A DNA stretch of 64,000 nucleotides from Ruminococcus flavefaciens ND2009 (GCF_000621785.1 NZ_KK211347.1:62001-126000); one strand, 5' to 3'; counted from the stretch's first letter, positions 23,449 to 32,136 are shown. The notes: generated by a model not told the origin, from the sequence alone. Made by a program: numbers and translations.

Positions 23449-25787
23449 ATAAGGATATGCTTAATGAGGCACTGGAAAAAGCGCTTACAGAGTCTTATGA
23501 AGAACTGACCGGTCAGGATATCCCAGAGTACGATTTCTCCGACGGCTTCAGGGACAAAATGGCAGGACTTATCAGTGAACAGGACGGCACTGCGGATAAA
23601 AAACGCAGACGCGGTATCATTCTGTTCTTTGCTGCGGCAGCTGCTGTGGCGGTAATATGCGCGTGGGCTGCTATGGGAAGCGGACTAAGGACCGACAGAC
23701 ATGGCGACTATCGTGATACTTCCGTTATTCAGGAGACAACATCTGCGGATAAAAATGAGACTGTCACCACTTCCGTGACAGGCGGGGAGACCGCTGTTAC
23801 AACGGCGGTCACTTCCGCAGACAAGACCGCATCTTCTGCGGCAGTCTCAGAGAGTGCCGGCAATACTCCGGCTGCCTCCATCACAGCAGCTGATAACATT
23901 ACCAACGCTGTTACTTCTGCGGCGGCAGGAAAGATAACCACGGCGCCTGCGGGCAGGACCACTGCGGTCACTGCTGCAACACAGCCCGCTGTCACAACTA
24001 CCTCCGCAGTTTCCTACGAAAGGAGTTTTGAAATGAAAAAATTAGCTGCATTCACATCTGCAATATTAATGGCTTCATCAGCTGTTTCGGGAAACGTATA
24101 TGCCTCTGAGGGAATACAGAGGACTCCCTCAATGGACGCCGCTATCTATGCTGAAAACAGCATAGAATATAACTCTCTGCTCAGAATGGCTGACGGAAAG
24201 TATAATCTTGACCTCAATAATGACGGAGAATTCAATGTATTCGACGTATATGCCCTCTACCGCGCAGCTGCCAACAGAGGCGCTTCAAAGGAGATGAGGG
24301 AGAGATGCAAGCTCAATGCGGATTACAATTTCGATGCCTATATCGAGTTCAACGACATCGACCTTCTTATGGACTACTTCATCATGTATTCCGATGTTAA
24401 GGCTGAATACTTCGATCCGCTCTACTACCGCAATAACTGCCCCGATGAGTATCACAACATCTATGACGATCTCTATACTGCTGAGGAGCGTATCACCGAC
24501 TACGGCGCATATGTAGGCGAGCTCAGGAAGACAATGGATGAGCCTGTATGCTTCTATCCCAATGAGATAGGACTCCCCGATGATGCCGAGCAGAGACAGC
24601 GTTACCTCGATCACGAGATGAGCCCTATGGAGGAATTCTTCTTCACGAAGGAACTCTTCATGAGCAACTACGATTCCGATCTTGAGGGTCAGTACAACGA
24701 CGTCAAGAGAGGCGACAATTCCGACAGGATCGCCTGGGACGAAAAGCTCTTCAACGATGCCGACTATATGTTCACAGAGAGACTTTTCAACAGGCTCCAG
24801 CGTCTCGGAAGAGGCTATAAGTTCTTTGCCGAAAAGTGCGACAGAAAGACCATCGACCTGGACGTAAATGCTGACGGCGTTTTCGATATAAGCGACCTCA
24901 ACGATATGTGCACATATAATAATGTATACCTGAGAAAGGACGTTCCCGCTGAGATAGGCGAGCGCTGTGCAGCTGTCAATGACGCTCAGCTTGTAGGCAT
25001 TCATGACGCAGGTAATAAGCTTCATGACTACACTATCGAATATTTCTTCAAGTTCAACAAGCTCCTTCCCGAGTACAGTACTCCCGAATTCTTTGAGGGA
25101 CTCAGAAGCGGCTCTTCCAAGAACGAGCTCTATCAGGAGTTCAAGGCTATGAGCGAGGGCGGAAAGGATTTCAGCAATAAAAAGTTCGAGAAAGCCTGCG
25201 CCGATTTTGAGAGACTTGAAAAGGCAGGACTTGCTCCCGACCTGGACATCAACCTTGACGGTGAGATAAACGTTTACGATTATTACGACTCCGACATCTA
25301 CATCTACGAACAGATCTACCGTATCTCAGAGGAGGACAGCGTACTTTCTCCCAAGGTAAGAGAGCATATCGAGACCAACTGCGACTTTGACCTCAACGGC
25401 GAGAGCGGCGATGTCTATGATATGTCCATCGCTCAGATATTCGTGATCAGACACTGCTCTGACTTCAACGGCTTCTCCGATGAGGAGTACCAGAAGTATA
25501 TCGACAGCCTTGCAGCCGAGAGAAAGGTCGAGACCGAAAATGTCAGATACTCATACACCAGCAATATCTCAGTTCTCAGCCAGACCAGCGTAGAGCGCAG
25601 CGGCGATGCCAACTGCGACGGCGATGTTGACCTTGCAGATGCTATATTCATCATGCAGAACATGGCTAACCCCGACAAGTACCAGATCTCATCAATAGGC
25701 AGATTTAACGCCGATGTATGCGAGACAGGTCAGGGCGTTACGGTCAACGACGCTCTTGAGATCCAGAACAGGCTCCTGAATAAATAA
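23445..25787 (+). CDS. Anti-sigma-like anchored protein fused to dockerin-like repeats
   Basis: 780 residues. Residues 1-55: acidic cytosolic region. 57-78: one membrane helix after a KKRRR stop signal. About 90-195: Ser/Thr/Ala-rich stalk. 197-223: a second, complete signal-peptide sequence (MKKLAAFTSAILMASS...NVYA) in the same frame, with AAAGGAG seven bases before its ATG. From about 250: three EF-hand or dockerin-like calcium loops (LDLNNDGEFNVFD at 255, LDVNADGVFDISD at about 471, LDINLDGEINVYD at about 601). From 720: a full dockerin (DANCDGDVDLADA). Either one fused anti-sigma with a dockerin ectodomain, or two genes joined by loss of a stop: a TGA in another frame lies immediately before the internal ATG. 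The upstream overlap with the sigma gene supports an anti-sigma role for the N terminus. Confidence 0.8.
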   Translation: MNKDMLNEALEKALTESYEELTGQDIPEYDFSDGFRDKMAGLISEQDGTADKKRRRGIILFFAAAAAVAVICAWAAMGSGLRTDRHGDYRDTSVIQETTSADKNETVTTSVTGGETAVTTAVTSADKTASSAAVSESAGNTPAASITAADNITNAVTSAAAGKITTAPAGRTTAVTAATQPAVTTTSAVSYERSFEMKKLAAFTSAILMASSAVSGNVYASEGIQRTPSMDAAIYAENSIEYNSLLRMADGKYNLDLNNDGEFNVFDVYALYRAAANRGASKEMRERCKLNADYNFDAYIEFNDIDLLMDYFIMYSDVKAEYFDPLYYRNNCPDEYHNIYDDLYTAEERITDYGAYVGELRKTMDEPVCFYPNEIGLPDDAEQRQRYLDHEMSPMEEFFFTKELFMSNYDSDLEGQYNDVKRGDNSDRIAWDEKLFNDADYMFTERLFNRLQRLGRGYKFFAEKCDRKTIDLDVNADGVFDISDLNDMCTYNNVYLRKDVPAEIGERCAAVNDAQLVGIHDAGNKLHDYTIEYFFKFNKLLPEYSTPEFFEGLRSGSSKNELYQEFKAMSEGGKDFSNKKFEKACADFERLEKAGLAPDLDINLDGEINVYDYYDSDIYIYEQIYRISEEDSVLSPKVREHIETNCDFDLNGESGDVYDMSIAQIFVIRHCSDFNGFSDEEYQKYIDSLAAERKVETENVRYSYTSNISVLSQTSVERSGDANCDGDVDLADAIFIMQNMANPDKYQISSIGRFNADVCETGQGVTVNDALEIQNRLLNK
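24019..24035 (+). promoter_or_regulatory. Internal ribosome binding site and start codon within the anti-sigma/dockerin frame
   Basis: AAAGGAG (24019-24025), seven bases, then ATG at 24033, in frame with the larger protein at its Met197. The codons after it encode a typical Sec signal peptide. Initiation here would give a 584-residue secreted dockerin protein (24033-25787) independent of the anchored form. An overlapping TGA at 24029-24031 lies in a different frame. Confidence 0.75.
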
Positions 25788-25802
25788 TATCTATACACGA
25801 AG

Positions 25803-25829
25803 AAAGCTCCCGTTATCGGGAGCTTTTTT
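25803..25829 (+). terminator. Intrinsic terminator of the sigma/dockerin operon
   Basis: A 10-bp perfect stem AAAGCTCCCG/CGGGAGCTTT with a TTAT loop, followed by T residues. It abuts the stop of the convergent gene. Confidence 0.92.
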
Positions 25830-26863
25830 CATATTATACCGTAGAGCTGCTTTTCGTCTCTGGGATCAAAGGGCACCAGCTTGCGGCTGTTTCGTGAGAG
25901 GACAAGTCCGCTGTTGCAGCCAACGGGTGTCAGTGAGAACTTTCCGCCCCGTCTGTGTGCGGCACGGAAAACGCTTCCCAGACGGGAGTTCACCGCCAGA
26001 CCTGCCAGCTCAAAGGTTATGCCCCTCTCGGTTATCCTTATGTCAAGGGCAGGCATATCCGTAAAGGGGTGGCAGACCATGCCGTCTGCGGCGTAGTGTC
26101 CGCGGAGGGGAGTTACCTTGGTATCGCGGTAAAAACGGTAGAGCAGAGCCGCGACTGCCTGCTCGGTGTCATAGAGGCGCTTTTTTATCTCAGTCTCGGG
26201 AGAGGCTATCAGTTCGGGTATCTCGCGGGCTATCTTCTCGGCGTTGGTATTCAGCGCCGTGGTGAAACTGCTTCGCATTGCAAAGCGGCGGAGATGCTCA
26301 TAGCCTATGGTCTGCTCTGGGACGAATTCGGGATACATAACATGGGCAAGCTCCTCATAGCAGATGTGGAGACTGCGCTTTTTGGAAAAATATGTCCATT
26401 TGACAGTATGAGGGAGACAGCACATATCCGACATCATGTGTACGGCTCTGCCCAGGTAGACAGCGCTCTGCCCCGTGAAGCCTGCGTGGTACATGGTGAG
26501 AGCCATGGTGTAGTCCTCCTCAAACATGGTGCGGGCGCTTCGTGCAAACAGGTCCTTGCCGTTGCGATAATAGCCGCCTACAGGTGAGAAGGGTCTGCCG
26601 TCGGTGTTGCAGGCGCAGTAATAATGCCTGCCTGCGCCGTTTTCGCGGTCGTCCTTGTCGTCGGGGAGCACAGTATAGGGCAGCATTATCTTCACCATGG
26701 GCTGAATGAGCTCAGCCGCCTCGGGAGCAGCTCCCTCAAGGAGTTTCATGGAGCGGAGCAGTATCTCCTGATGTATCTCGGTCAGGGGAGTCTGCTTTTT
26801 TTCGCTGTATTTTTCCGTGAGAGCGTGAAGGATATAGGCGGTGTTTTTCCATTTATTGTACAT
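25829..26863 (-). CDS. Zinc-dependent phospholipase C-like protein without signal peptide
   Basis: 344 residues. The motif H-x3-D-x5-H (H142, D146, H152 in VHMMSDMCCLPH) and upstream His and Asp residues (H31, the DDKDDREN run near 70, H80) resemble the metal site of the zinc-dependent phospholipase C/S1 nuclease fold, which is largely helical like this N-terminal half. The C-terminal 100 residues form a separate beta-rich segment. No signal peptide is visible, unlike secreted toxins of this fold, so it may act in the cytoplasm or be non-enzymatic. AAAGGAG precedes the ATG. It ends against the neighbour's terminator. Confidence 0.6.
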   Translation of the reverse strand: MYNKWKNTAYILHALTEKYSEKKQTPLTEIHQEILLRSMKLLEGAAPEAAELIQPMVKIMLPYTVLPDDKDDRENGAGRHYYCACNTDGRPFSPVGGYYRNGKDLFARSARTMFEEDYTMALTMYHAGFTGQSAVYLGRAVHMMSDMCCLPHTVKWTYFSKKRSLHICYEELAHVMYPEFVPEQTIGYEHLRRFAMRSSFTTALNTNAEKIAREIPELIASPETEIKKRLYDTEQAVAALLYRFYRDTKVTPLRGHYAADGMVCHPFTDMPALDIRITERGITFELAGLAVNSRLGSVFRAAHRRGGKFSLTPVGCNSGLVLSRNSRKLVPFDPRDEKQLYGII

Positions 26864-26899
26864 TTTATAGCTCCTTTCCTGAGTGTGTATATGCTGGGG

Positions 26900-27910
26900 T
26901 CATATGTCTTCCATTGAAAGTGTAGCGACAGCGTTAAGGCTCTCGTCGGCAGTTATCCCTGCCAGCAGGTTGTAGCTTCCCTGACAGGCTATCATTGCGC
27001 CGTTGTCGCCGCAGAGCTTCTTCTCGGGCATATAGAACTCATAGCCGTGCTTTGCGCAGGCTTCCGAGAGAGCGGCGCGGACTCCCGTATTTGCGGAAAC
27101 TCCGCCTGCCAGAGCGACTTTCTTGTAGCCCAGAGCCTCTGCCGCACGGATAGTCTTGTCGGTGAGTATCTCGGCGATGGTGCTCTGGAGACTTGCCGCA
27201 AGGTCATTGTGGTTTATCTCGGTGCCCTTCTGCCCGGCGTTGTGGAGCAGGTTTATTACGTTGGTCTTGAGTCCCGAAAAGCTGAAGTCGAATTCGCTTC
27301 CCGCCACAGCAGGGTGGGGGAGCTTAAAGGCGTTCCTGTCGCCTGTTTTAGCGGCATTGTCGATATGTACTCCGCCGGGATAGGGGAAGCCCATAGCACG
27401 GGCGCACTTGTCAAAGCATTCGCCTGCGGCGTCATCGTGAGTTCTTCCCACAACGCGGAATTTTGTATAGCTCAGCACCTCGATGATGTGGCTGTGACCG
27501 CCGCTTGCCACAAGGCAGAGATAGGGCGGTTCCAGGTCGGGGAAGGTGAGGTAGTTGGTGGCGATGTGTCCTGCGATGTGGTGGACGGGGATAAGGGGCT
27601 TGCCCGAGGACATTGCCAGCGCCTTTGCAAAGCTTACTCCCACCAGGAGAGCACCGATAAGTCCGGGAGCGTAGGTGACAGCGATACCGTCAAGGTCGCT
27701 GAGCTTCACCTGCGCTTCGTCCAGTGCCTGACGGACAACGCCGAGGATATTCTCGCAGTGGCGGCGTGAGGCTATCTCGGGGACAACTCCGCCGTACTTC
27801 TTATGCTCCTCTATCTGAGTGGACACCACCGATGAGAGGATAGTCCTCCGGTCCTTTACCACGCTTGCGGCGGTCTCGTCGCAGGAGCTTTCTATTCCAA
27901 GTATAAGCAT
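26900..27910 (-). CDS. tsaD: tRNA N6-threonylcarbamoyladenosine transferase TsaD
   Basis: 336 residues. It transfers threonylcarbamoyl to A37 of ANN-decoding tRNAs together with TsaB, TsaC and TsaE. Motifs: ILGIESSCDETAAS at the N terminus, the metal-ligand stretch HHIAGH, ASGGHSH, and the late AGGVSANT. The start at 27910 gives the canonical N terminus MLILGIESS; the longer frame beyond it runs through a structured repeat and is not protein-like. The SD is weak (GAAGA). It lies downstream of polA and rimI on the same strand, separated by that repeat. Confidence 0.96.
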   Translation of the reverse strand: MLILGIESSCDETAASVVKDRRTILSSVVSTQIEEHKKYGGVVPEIASRRHCENILGVVRQALDEAQVKLSDLDGIAVTYAPGLIGALLVGVSFAKALAMSSGKPLIPVHHIAGHIATNYLTFPDLEPPYLCLVASGGHSHIIEVLSYTKFRVVGRTHDDAAGECFDKCARAMGFPYPGGVHIDNAAKTGDRNAFKLPHPAVAGSEFDFSFSGLKTNVINLLHNAGQKGTEINHNDLAASLQSTIAEILTDKTIRAAEALGYKKVALAGGVSANTGVRAALSEACAKHGYEFYMPEKKLCGDNGAMIACQGSYNLLAGITADESLNAVATLSMEDI

Positions 27911-27949
27911 ATCATATCTTCTTTCATTTTTATTTAGCTGAATGGCGGT

Positions 27950-28055
27950 TTGTAGGGGAGCCCGCCCTCGGGCTCCCGAAGGCAATGACATTGTCATCTC
28001 ACGGGAGGGCGTCCGTCCGACAGCAGATAACGGCAATTGTTTTGCTGACGGACTG
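27950..28055. repeat. TGTAGGGG-type structured element between rimI and tsaD
   Basis: Begins TGTAGGGGAGC. Hairpin GGGAGCCCG/CGGGCTCCC (27956-27964 with 27969-27977), hairpin ATGAC/GTCAT, and a longer pairing of GTCCGTC...AGCA with TGCTGACGGAC toward 28050. It occupies nearly the whole gap between rimI and tsaD and lacks a terminator-like T-tract. Confidence 0.55.
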
Positions 28056-28064
28056 ATAAAAGTA

Positions 28065-28517
28065 TCAGCCCTTGCAATTGAGCACCATGATGTCTGCGTC
28101 CTCAACGGGGTCGCGGTAGAACCGCCTGCGCACTCCTGCCTTCTCAAAGCCGAAGCTGCTGTAAAGCCCTATGGCGGCGGTGTTGGATTGCCTTACCTCA
28201 AGGGCGATAGTCTCCGTTCCCTCGGGAACAAGCCGCAGGAACTCGGTCAGAAGCGCCCTTGCTACGCCCTTTCCGCGGTATTCGGGAACAGTGGCGATAG
28301 TGAGGACTTCACCTGTATCCGAGGCGGTAAATCCTGCGAACAGTCCTGCAAAGTCTTCGCCGCAGAAAGCGGCAAGTACCACACCTGTCGGGTGGCAAGC
28401 CTGAGAAAGGAAGGCGTTTGCAGACCAACCCTCAGTGCCGAAGCAGGATATGTCCAGAGCAGCCATGGCATCAAATAATTCCGACGGGGAATCTGCGGTC
28501 AGTCTTATTATCTCCAT
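28065..28517 (-). CDS. rimI: GNAT N-acetyltransferase, RimI-like
   Basis: 150 residues, the standard length for RimI, which acetylates the N terminus of ribosomal protein S18 using acetyl-CoA. The acetyl-CoA loop reads VPEYRGKGVARALL, preceded by TIAT, and the C-terminal ALEVRQSNTAAIGLYSSFGF is the RimI signature. The ATG at 28517 has AAAGGG eight bases upstream and starts four bases after the polA stop; earlier in-frame ATGs lie inside polA. The rimI-tsaD neighbourhood is common in bacteria and supports the call. Confidence 0.9.
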   Translation of the reverse strand: MEIIRLTADSPSELFDAMAALDISCFGTEGWSANAFLSQACHPTGVVLAAFCGEDFAGLFAGFTASDTGEVLTIATVPEYRGKGVARALLTEFLRLVPEGTETIALEVRQSNTAAIGLYSSFGFEKAGVRRRFYRDPVEDADIMVLNCKG

Positions 28518-28521
28518 GTCA

Positions 28522-31059
28522 TCAGCCCTTTGCATCATACCATGAGTGCCCTGTGTGGACGTCCACCGCAAGGGGGACTCTCATATCGTAAACGCCCTGC
28601 ATCTCCTCTTTGAGGAGCTCCGCACAGCGGTCTGCACAGGAGAGGTCCGACTCGATGATGAGCTCATCGTGTACCTGGAGTATGAGCCTTGCGTCCAGCT
28701 TTTCGGCTTTCAGACGGTTGTACACGTTTATCATGGCTATCTTTATAAGGTCGGCAGCAGTTCCCTGAACGGGGGTGTTCATTGCGATACGCTTGCCTGC
28801 CGCCTGTAACATCTTATTTGAGGAGGAGAGCTCCGGGATACGGCGCTTTCTTCCGAACATGGTGGTGACATAGCCCTCCTTGAAGGCGTTGTCCACGGTG
28901 GTCTCCATGAACTCGTTAACCTTGGGGTACTTGGCGAGGTAGTCCGCGATGTACTTCTTCGCCTTGGCAACCGAGGTGCCGATATCCTTGGCGAGGGAGA
29001 AGGCGCCGATACCGTAGATGATACCGAAGTTTACCGCCTTTGCAGCGCTTCTCATCTCGGGAGTCACCATAAACAGGGGCATATCGAATACCTGCGCCGC
29101 CGTGGAGGTGTGTATGTCCTCGCCCGAGTTGAATGCTTCTATCATATTTTCGTCGCCGCAGAGATGTGCCATTACTCTCAGCTCGATCTGGCTGTAGTCG
29201 GCGTCGATGAGAGTTTTACCCTCAGCGGCGGTGAAAAACTTTCTCATCTGTGCGCCCAGCTCTGTGCGGACGGGGATATTCTGCATATTTGGCTCTGTGG
29301 AGCTGATACGTCCCGTTCTGGTCTCGGTCTGGCGGAACCAGGTGTGTATGCGTCCGTCGGGAGCTATCTTGTCAAGAAGTCCCACGACGTAGGTGGAGTT
29401 GAGCTTGGTGTACTGGCGGTATTTCAGCACGTTGTCCACGATGGGAGCATAGCTTCTCAGCTCCTCCAGCACCTCGGCGTTTGTGGAGTATCCGCTCTTG
29501 GTCTTCTTTTTGGCGGGAAGTCCCATTTCCTCAAAGAGCACCGTTCCAAGCTGCTTGGGGGAGGAGATATTGAACTCATGGCCTGCATCATCATAGATCA
29601 TCTGCTGGGTCTCCTCTATCATCTCCGAGAGGTAGGTGCCGAAGTCCTCGACGCCCTTGCGGTCAATGAGAACGCCGCTGTCCTCCATGGAGGCAAGGAC
29701 CTCCGTAAGAGGCAGCTCCACCTTCTCAAGGAGCTCAGTCATGCCCTCGGATTCGATCTCCGCACGGAGCTTTCTGATAAGACCGCGGAGGGAAAGGAGC
29801 TCCGCAAGGTCGAAGTTTTCACTGTAATAGTGGACGCCGTACTCGGCGCAGAGCTTGTCCACAGCGTAATCGGAAGCCGATGTATTCAGCAGATAGCCGC
29901 ATATCGCCGCATCGCTGCGGAGATTTTTCAGCTCGCCGCCGTGAGCCATTGCCCAGCGGTAGTGCGCCTTGGCGTCATCTGTAGCCTTGGTGCAGTCCGA
30001 AGCAAGGAACTGCAATATCAGCTTTTCGTCGTCTGTATTGTAAACGCAGTCGCCGCTGCGGACAGACAGGCTTCCGTCGCGGAAAAGATACTCGCAGTCG
30101 GTGAGCTTTGCGATAACATCGGCAGTCAGGTCGGCAAGCTCCGCATTTATAACGGGAGCCTCCTCTTCCTTTGCCGCAGGAGCGGCATTGGTGCCCTCGG
30201 TGGCGCTGATACCCAGCTTGTCCAGCAGCTTGAACATCTCCAGCTCGCTGAGCATGAGGCTTACTGCCGCCGTGTCGGGAGTGCCCAATTTATAGCCCTC
30301 AAGGTCGGTATCTATTGGAGCGTCGCGGACTATGGTCGCCAGCCATTTGCTCTCCTTTGCGGAGTCTGCACCTGCGGCAAGCTTTGCCTTCACGCCCTTG
30401 GTGAGCCCTGAATTCTCGTAGTTTTTGTAGAGGTTCTCCACGGAGCCGTATTCCTTTATGAGGGTGGAGGCGGTCTTTTCGCCTATGCCTGCAACGCCGG
30501 GGATATTGTCGGAGCTGTCGCCCATGAGGGCTTTCAGGTCAATGAGCTTTATGGGCTCGAAGCCGTAGTCCTCCATGAAGCGGTCGGGAGTGTAGTAAAT
30601 GTTCTCCTTGTTAGTCGCAAGGACAACTGTGACCTTATCGTCAATGAGCTGAAGGCTGTCGCGGTCTCCCGTCAGCACATAGCATTCGTTTCCGCTGTCG
30701 GAGCAGAGTTTTGAGAGGGTACCCAGTATATCGTCAGCCTCATAGCCCTCACATTCGATCACCTTTACGCCCATAAGTCCCAGGAGCTCCTTTACTCTGG
30801 GGAGCTGCTCCGCCAGCTCGGGGGGCATACCCTTGCGGTTTGCCTTGTAGTAGGACACAGCCTTGTGGCGGAAGGTAGGTGTGCGCAGGTCGAAGGCGAC
30901 AGCCACGGCGTCGGGCTTTATGTCGCCGATATTGCGGAGGTATATGTTCATGAAGCCGAAAATGGCATTGGTGAATTGTCCCTTTTTATTGGTCAGCAGC
31001 TTTATGCCGTAGAAGGCACGGTTGAGAATGCTGTTGCCGTCGATAGCGAGAAGTTTCAT
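28522..31059 (-). CDS. polA: DNA polymerase I
   Basis: 845 residues. Residues 1 to about 290: 5'-3' exonuclease (LLAIDGNSILNRAF, YEADDILGTL, GDSSDNIPGVAGIGEKTA). About 310-460: the 3'-5' exonuclease fold is present but its metal-binding DxE motif is absent, as in Bacillus and Taq enzymes, so no proofreading is expected. About 470-845: polymerase domain with motif A DADYSQIELRV, motif B AAKAVNFGIIYG and motif C VHDELIIE. It fills gaps and removes primers in replication and repair. The start at 31059 has AAGGAG six bases upstream. It is the first gene of polA-rimI-tsaD. Confidence 0.98.
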   Translation of the reverse strand: MKLLAIDGNSILNRAFYGIKLLTNKKGQFTNAIFGFMNIYLRNIGDIKPDAVAVAFDLRTPTFRHKAVSYYKANRKGMPPELAEQLPRVKELLGLMGVKVIECEGYEADDILGTLSKLCSDSGNECYVLTGDRDSLQLIDDKVTVVLATNKENIYYTPDRFMEDYGFEPIKLIDLKALMGDSSDNIPGVAGIGEKTASTLIKEYGSVENLYKNYENSGLTKGVKAKLAAGADSAKESKWLATIVRDAPIDTDLEGYKLGTPDTAAVSLMLSELEMFKLLDKLGISATEGTNAAPAAKEEEAPVINAELADLTADVIAKLTDCEYLFRDGSLSVRSGDCVYNTDDEKLILQFLASDCTKATDDAKAHYRWAMAHGGELKNLRSDAAICGYLLNTSASDYAVDKLCAEYGVHYYSENFDLAELLSLRGLIRKLRAEIESEGMTELLEKVELPLTEVLASMEDSGVLIDRKGVEDFGTYLSEMIEETQQMIYDDAGHEFNISSPKQLGTVLFEEMGLPAKKKTKSGYSTNAEVLEELRSYAPIVDNVLKYRQYTKLNSTYVVGLLDKIAPDGRIHTWFRQTETRTGRISSTEPNMQNIPVRTELGAQMRKFFTAAEGKTLIDADYSQIELRVMAHLCGDENMIEAFNSGEDIHTSTAAQVFDMPLFMVTPEMRSAAKAVNFGIIYGIGAFSLAKDIGTSVAKAKKYIADYLAKYPKVNEFMETTVDNAFKEGYVTTMFGRKRRIPELSSSNKMLQAAGKRIAMNTPVQGTAADLIKIAMINVYNRLKAEKLDARLILQVHDELIIESDLSCADRCAELLKEEMQGVYDMRVPLAVDVHTGHSWYDAKG

Positions 31060-31108
31060 AGCAAGCTCCTTTTGAATGCAGCGTAACGTGTGCAGATTTA
31101 TACAATAT

Positions 31109-31137
31109 ATTATAACACAAATGCTCGGAAATAGCAA
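31109..31137 (-). promoter_or_regulatory. Likely promoter of polA
   Basis: On the minus strand TTGCTA (31137-31132), a 17-base spacer and TATAAT (31114-31109), 50 bases above the ATG. The -35 matches only in part. Confidence 0.6.
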
Positions 31138-31247
31138 GAAACGCGAACTATATGCACTTGCTGCGTTTTATCACAAAATCATCACAGAATAAACACATAA
31201 TGCTTCTACAATAATACTCGCAGTATTTTTAAAAGGAGAAATTACAA

Positions 31248-32129
31248 ATGAGAAAGATCACAGGTATTGCCGCATTCGTATCGGCTGTATGCCTTACCGC
31301 GTCAGCTATGACAGGCTGCGGCAAAGAAAATGAGGATAAGAAAAACAGGTACGTTATCGTTACAGAGCCCACGGAAGCTACCGAGGCAACAACAGAGTTA
31401 AAGGCAGAATCCTATACAATAGAGACAACTGCCCCCACTACAGAAGCTGTTACCGAGGAGGAGACCACTGAATACGATCCCATTGATGATCCGGGATATG
31501 TGAATTTCAAGCTCAGCGACGATATAAAGCACTTCACCATGTCCTGCGGAGGCACTGTGGTAAAGTTCCCCTGCACACTTGCAGAGCTCTATGTCACAGG
31601 CTGGAACAGGGATGATGACGGCGAAGGATATTTCGCGAGGGGCGGATGTAACATAGATCCCTGGCATAGCGAGCAGCTTGGTGAACTCGGGGAAAATCTG
31701 AAAAATTGTTCCTACATCTGTTTTTCACCTTATTACAGCCGCGAAGAAAAAGAGGAACAGCTTGCAGAGCTGGACTTCGACTGGATGAAGACACTCAAAT
31801 CTGTGGATATCAGCAGACTTACCTGCTATTACGGTCTGAATGAGGACGAGATAAAGCTGCCTAAGGGCATTGTTATAGGAAAATCCACTCCCGAGGACGT
31901 CAAAGCAGCCTATGGAGAGCCTGACAGCATCAGGTCTTCTGATCTTGAAGACGCTCCTTCTTATTATTATAGTCTTCTTGACGAGGACGGCGAGAAATGC
32001 GCAGGTGTTACTATCCGCTTTGACGGCAATACTGCGTCAGAGGGCTATGTTGACGGTGCTATCTGGGGCGTTGAGCTTGAGTATTACGGCTATGATGACG
32101 AAGAGGAAGAATACGAAGAGGAAGAATAA
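31248..32129 (+). CDS. Predicted lipoprotein with BamE/SmpA-like C-terminal segment
   Basis: 293 residues. Lipobox SAMTGC (Cys23) after a basic, hydrophobic signal; a Thr/Glu-rich linker (about 35-85); then a globular domain. Within it IVIGKSTPEDVKAAYGEPDSI has the form of the short BamE/SmpA or PepSY-like repeat (Gly-x-Ser/Thr ... Val ... Gly-x-Pro). The protein ends in an extremely acidic tail (EEEEYEEEE), possibly cation-binding. It would be anchored outside the cell. AAAAGGAG precedes the ATG and a terminator follows, so it is a single-gene unit. The function is unknown. Confidence 0.72.
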   Translation: MRKITGIAAFVSAVCLTASAMTGCGKENEDKKNRYVIVTEPTEATEATTELKAESYTIETTAPTTEAVTEEETTEYDPIDDPGYVNFKLSDDIKHFTMSCGGTVVKFPCTLAELYVTGWNRDDDGEGYFARGGCNIDPWHSEQLGELGENLKNCSYICFSPYYSREEKEEQLAELDFDWMKTLKSVDISRLTCYYGLNEDEIKLPKGIVIGKSTPEDVKAAYGEPDSIRSSDLEDAPSYYYSLLDEDGEKCAGVTIRFDGNTASEGYVDGAIWGVELEYYGYDDEEEEYEEEE

Positions 32130-32136
32130 AACCAAA

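Noticed and set aside
27911..28147. N-terminal extension of TsaD by 79 residues
   Set aside because: The added sequence runs through a hairpin repeat, looks non-protein-like, and TsaD in all known cases begins close to ILGIESS.
29110..30411. A 433-codon open frame antisense to polA
   Set aside because: It lies wholly inside polA, has no SD or recognisable domain, and arises from the GC-biased third positions of a long conserved gene.
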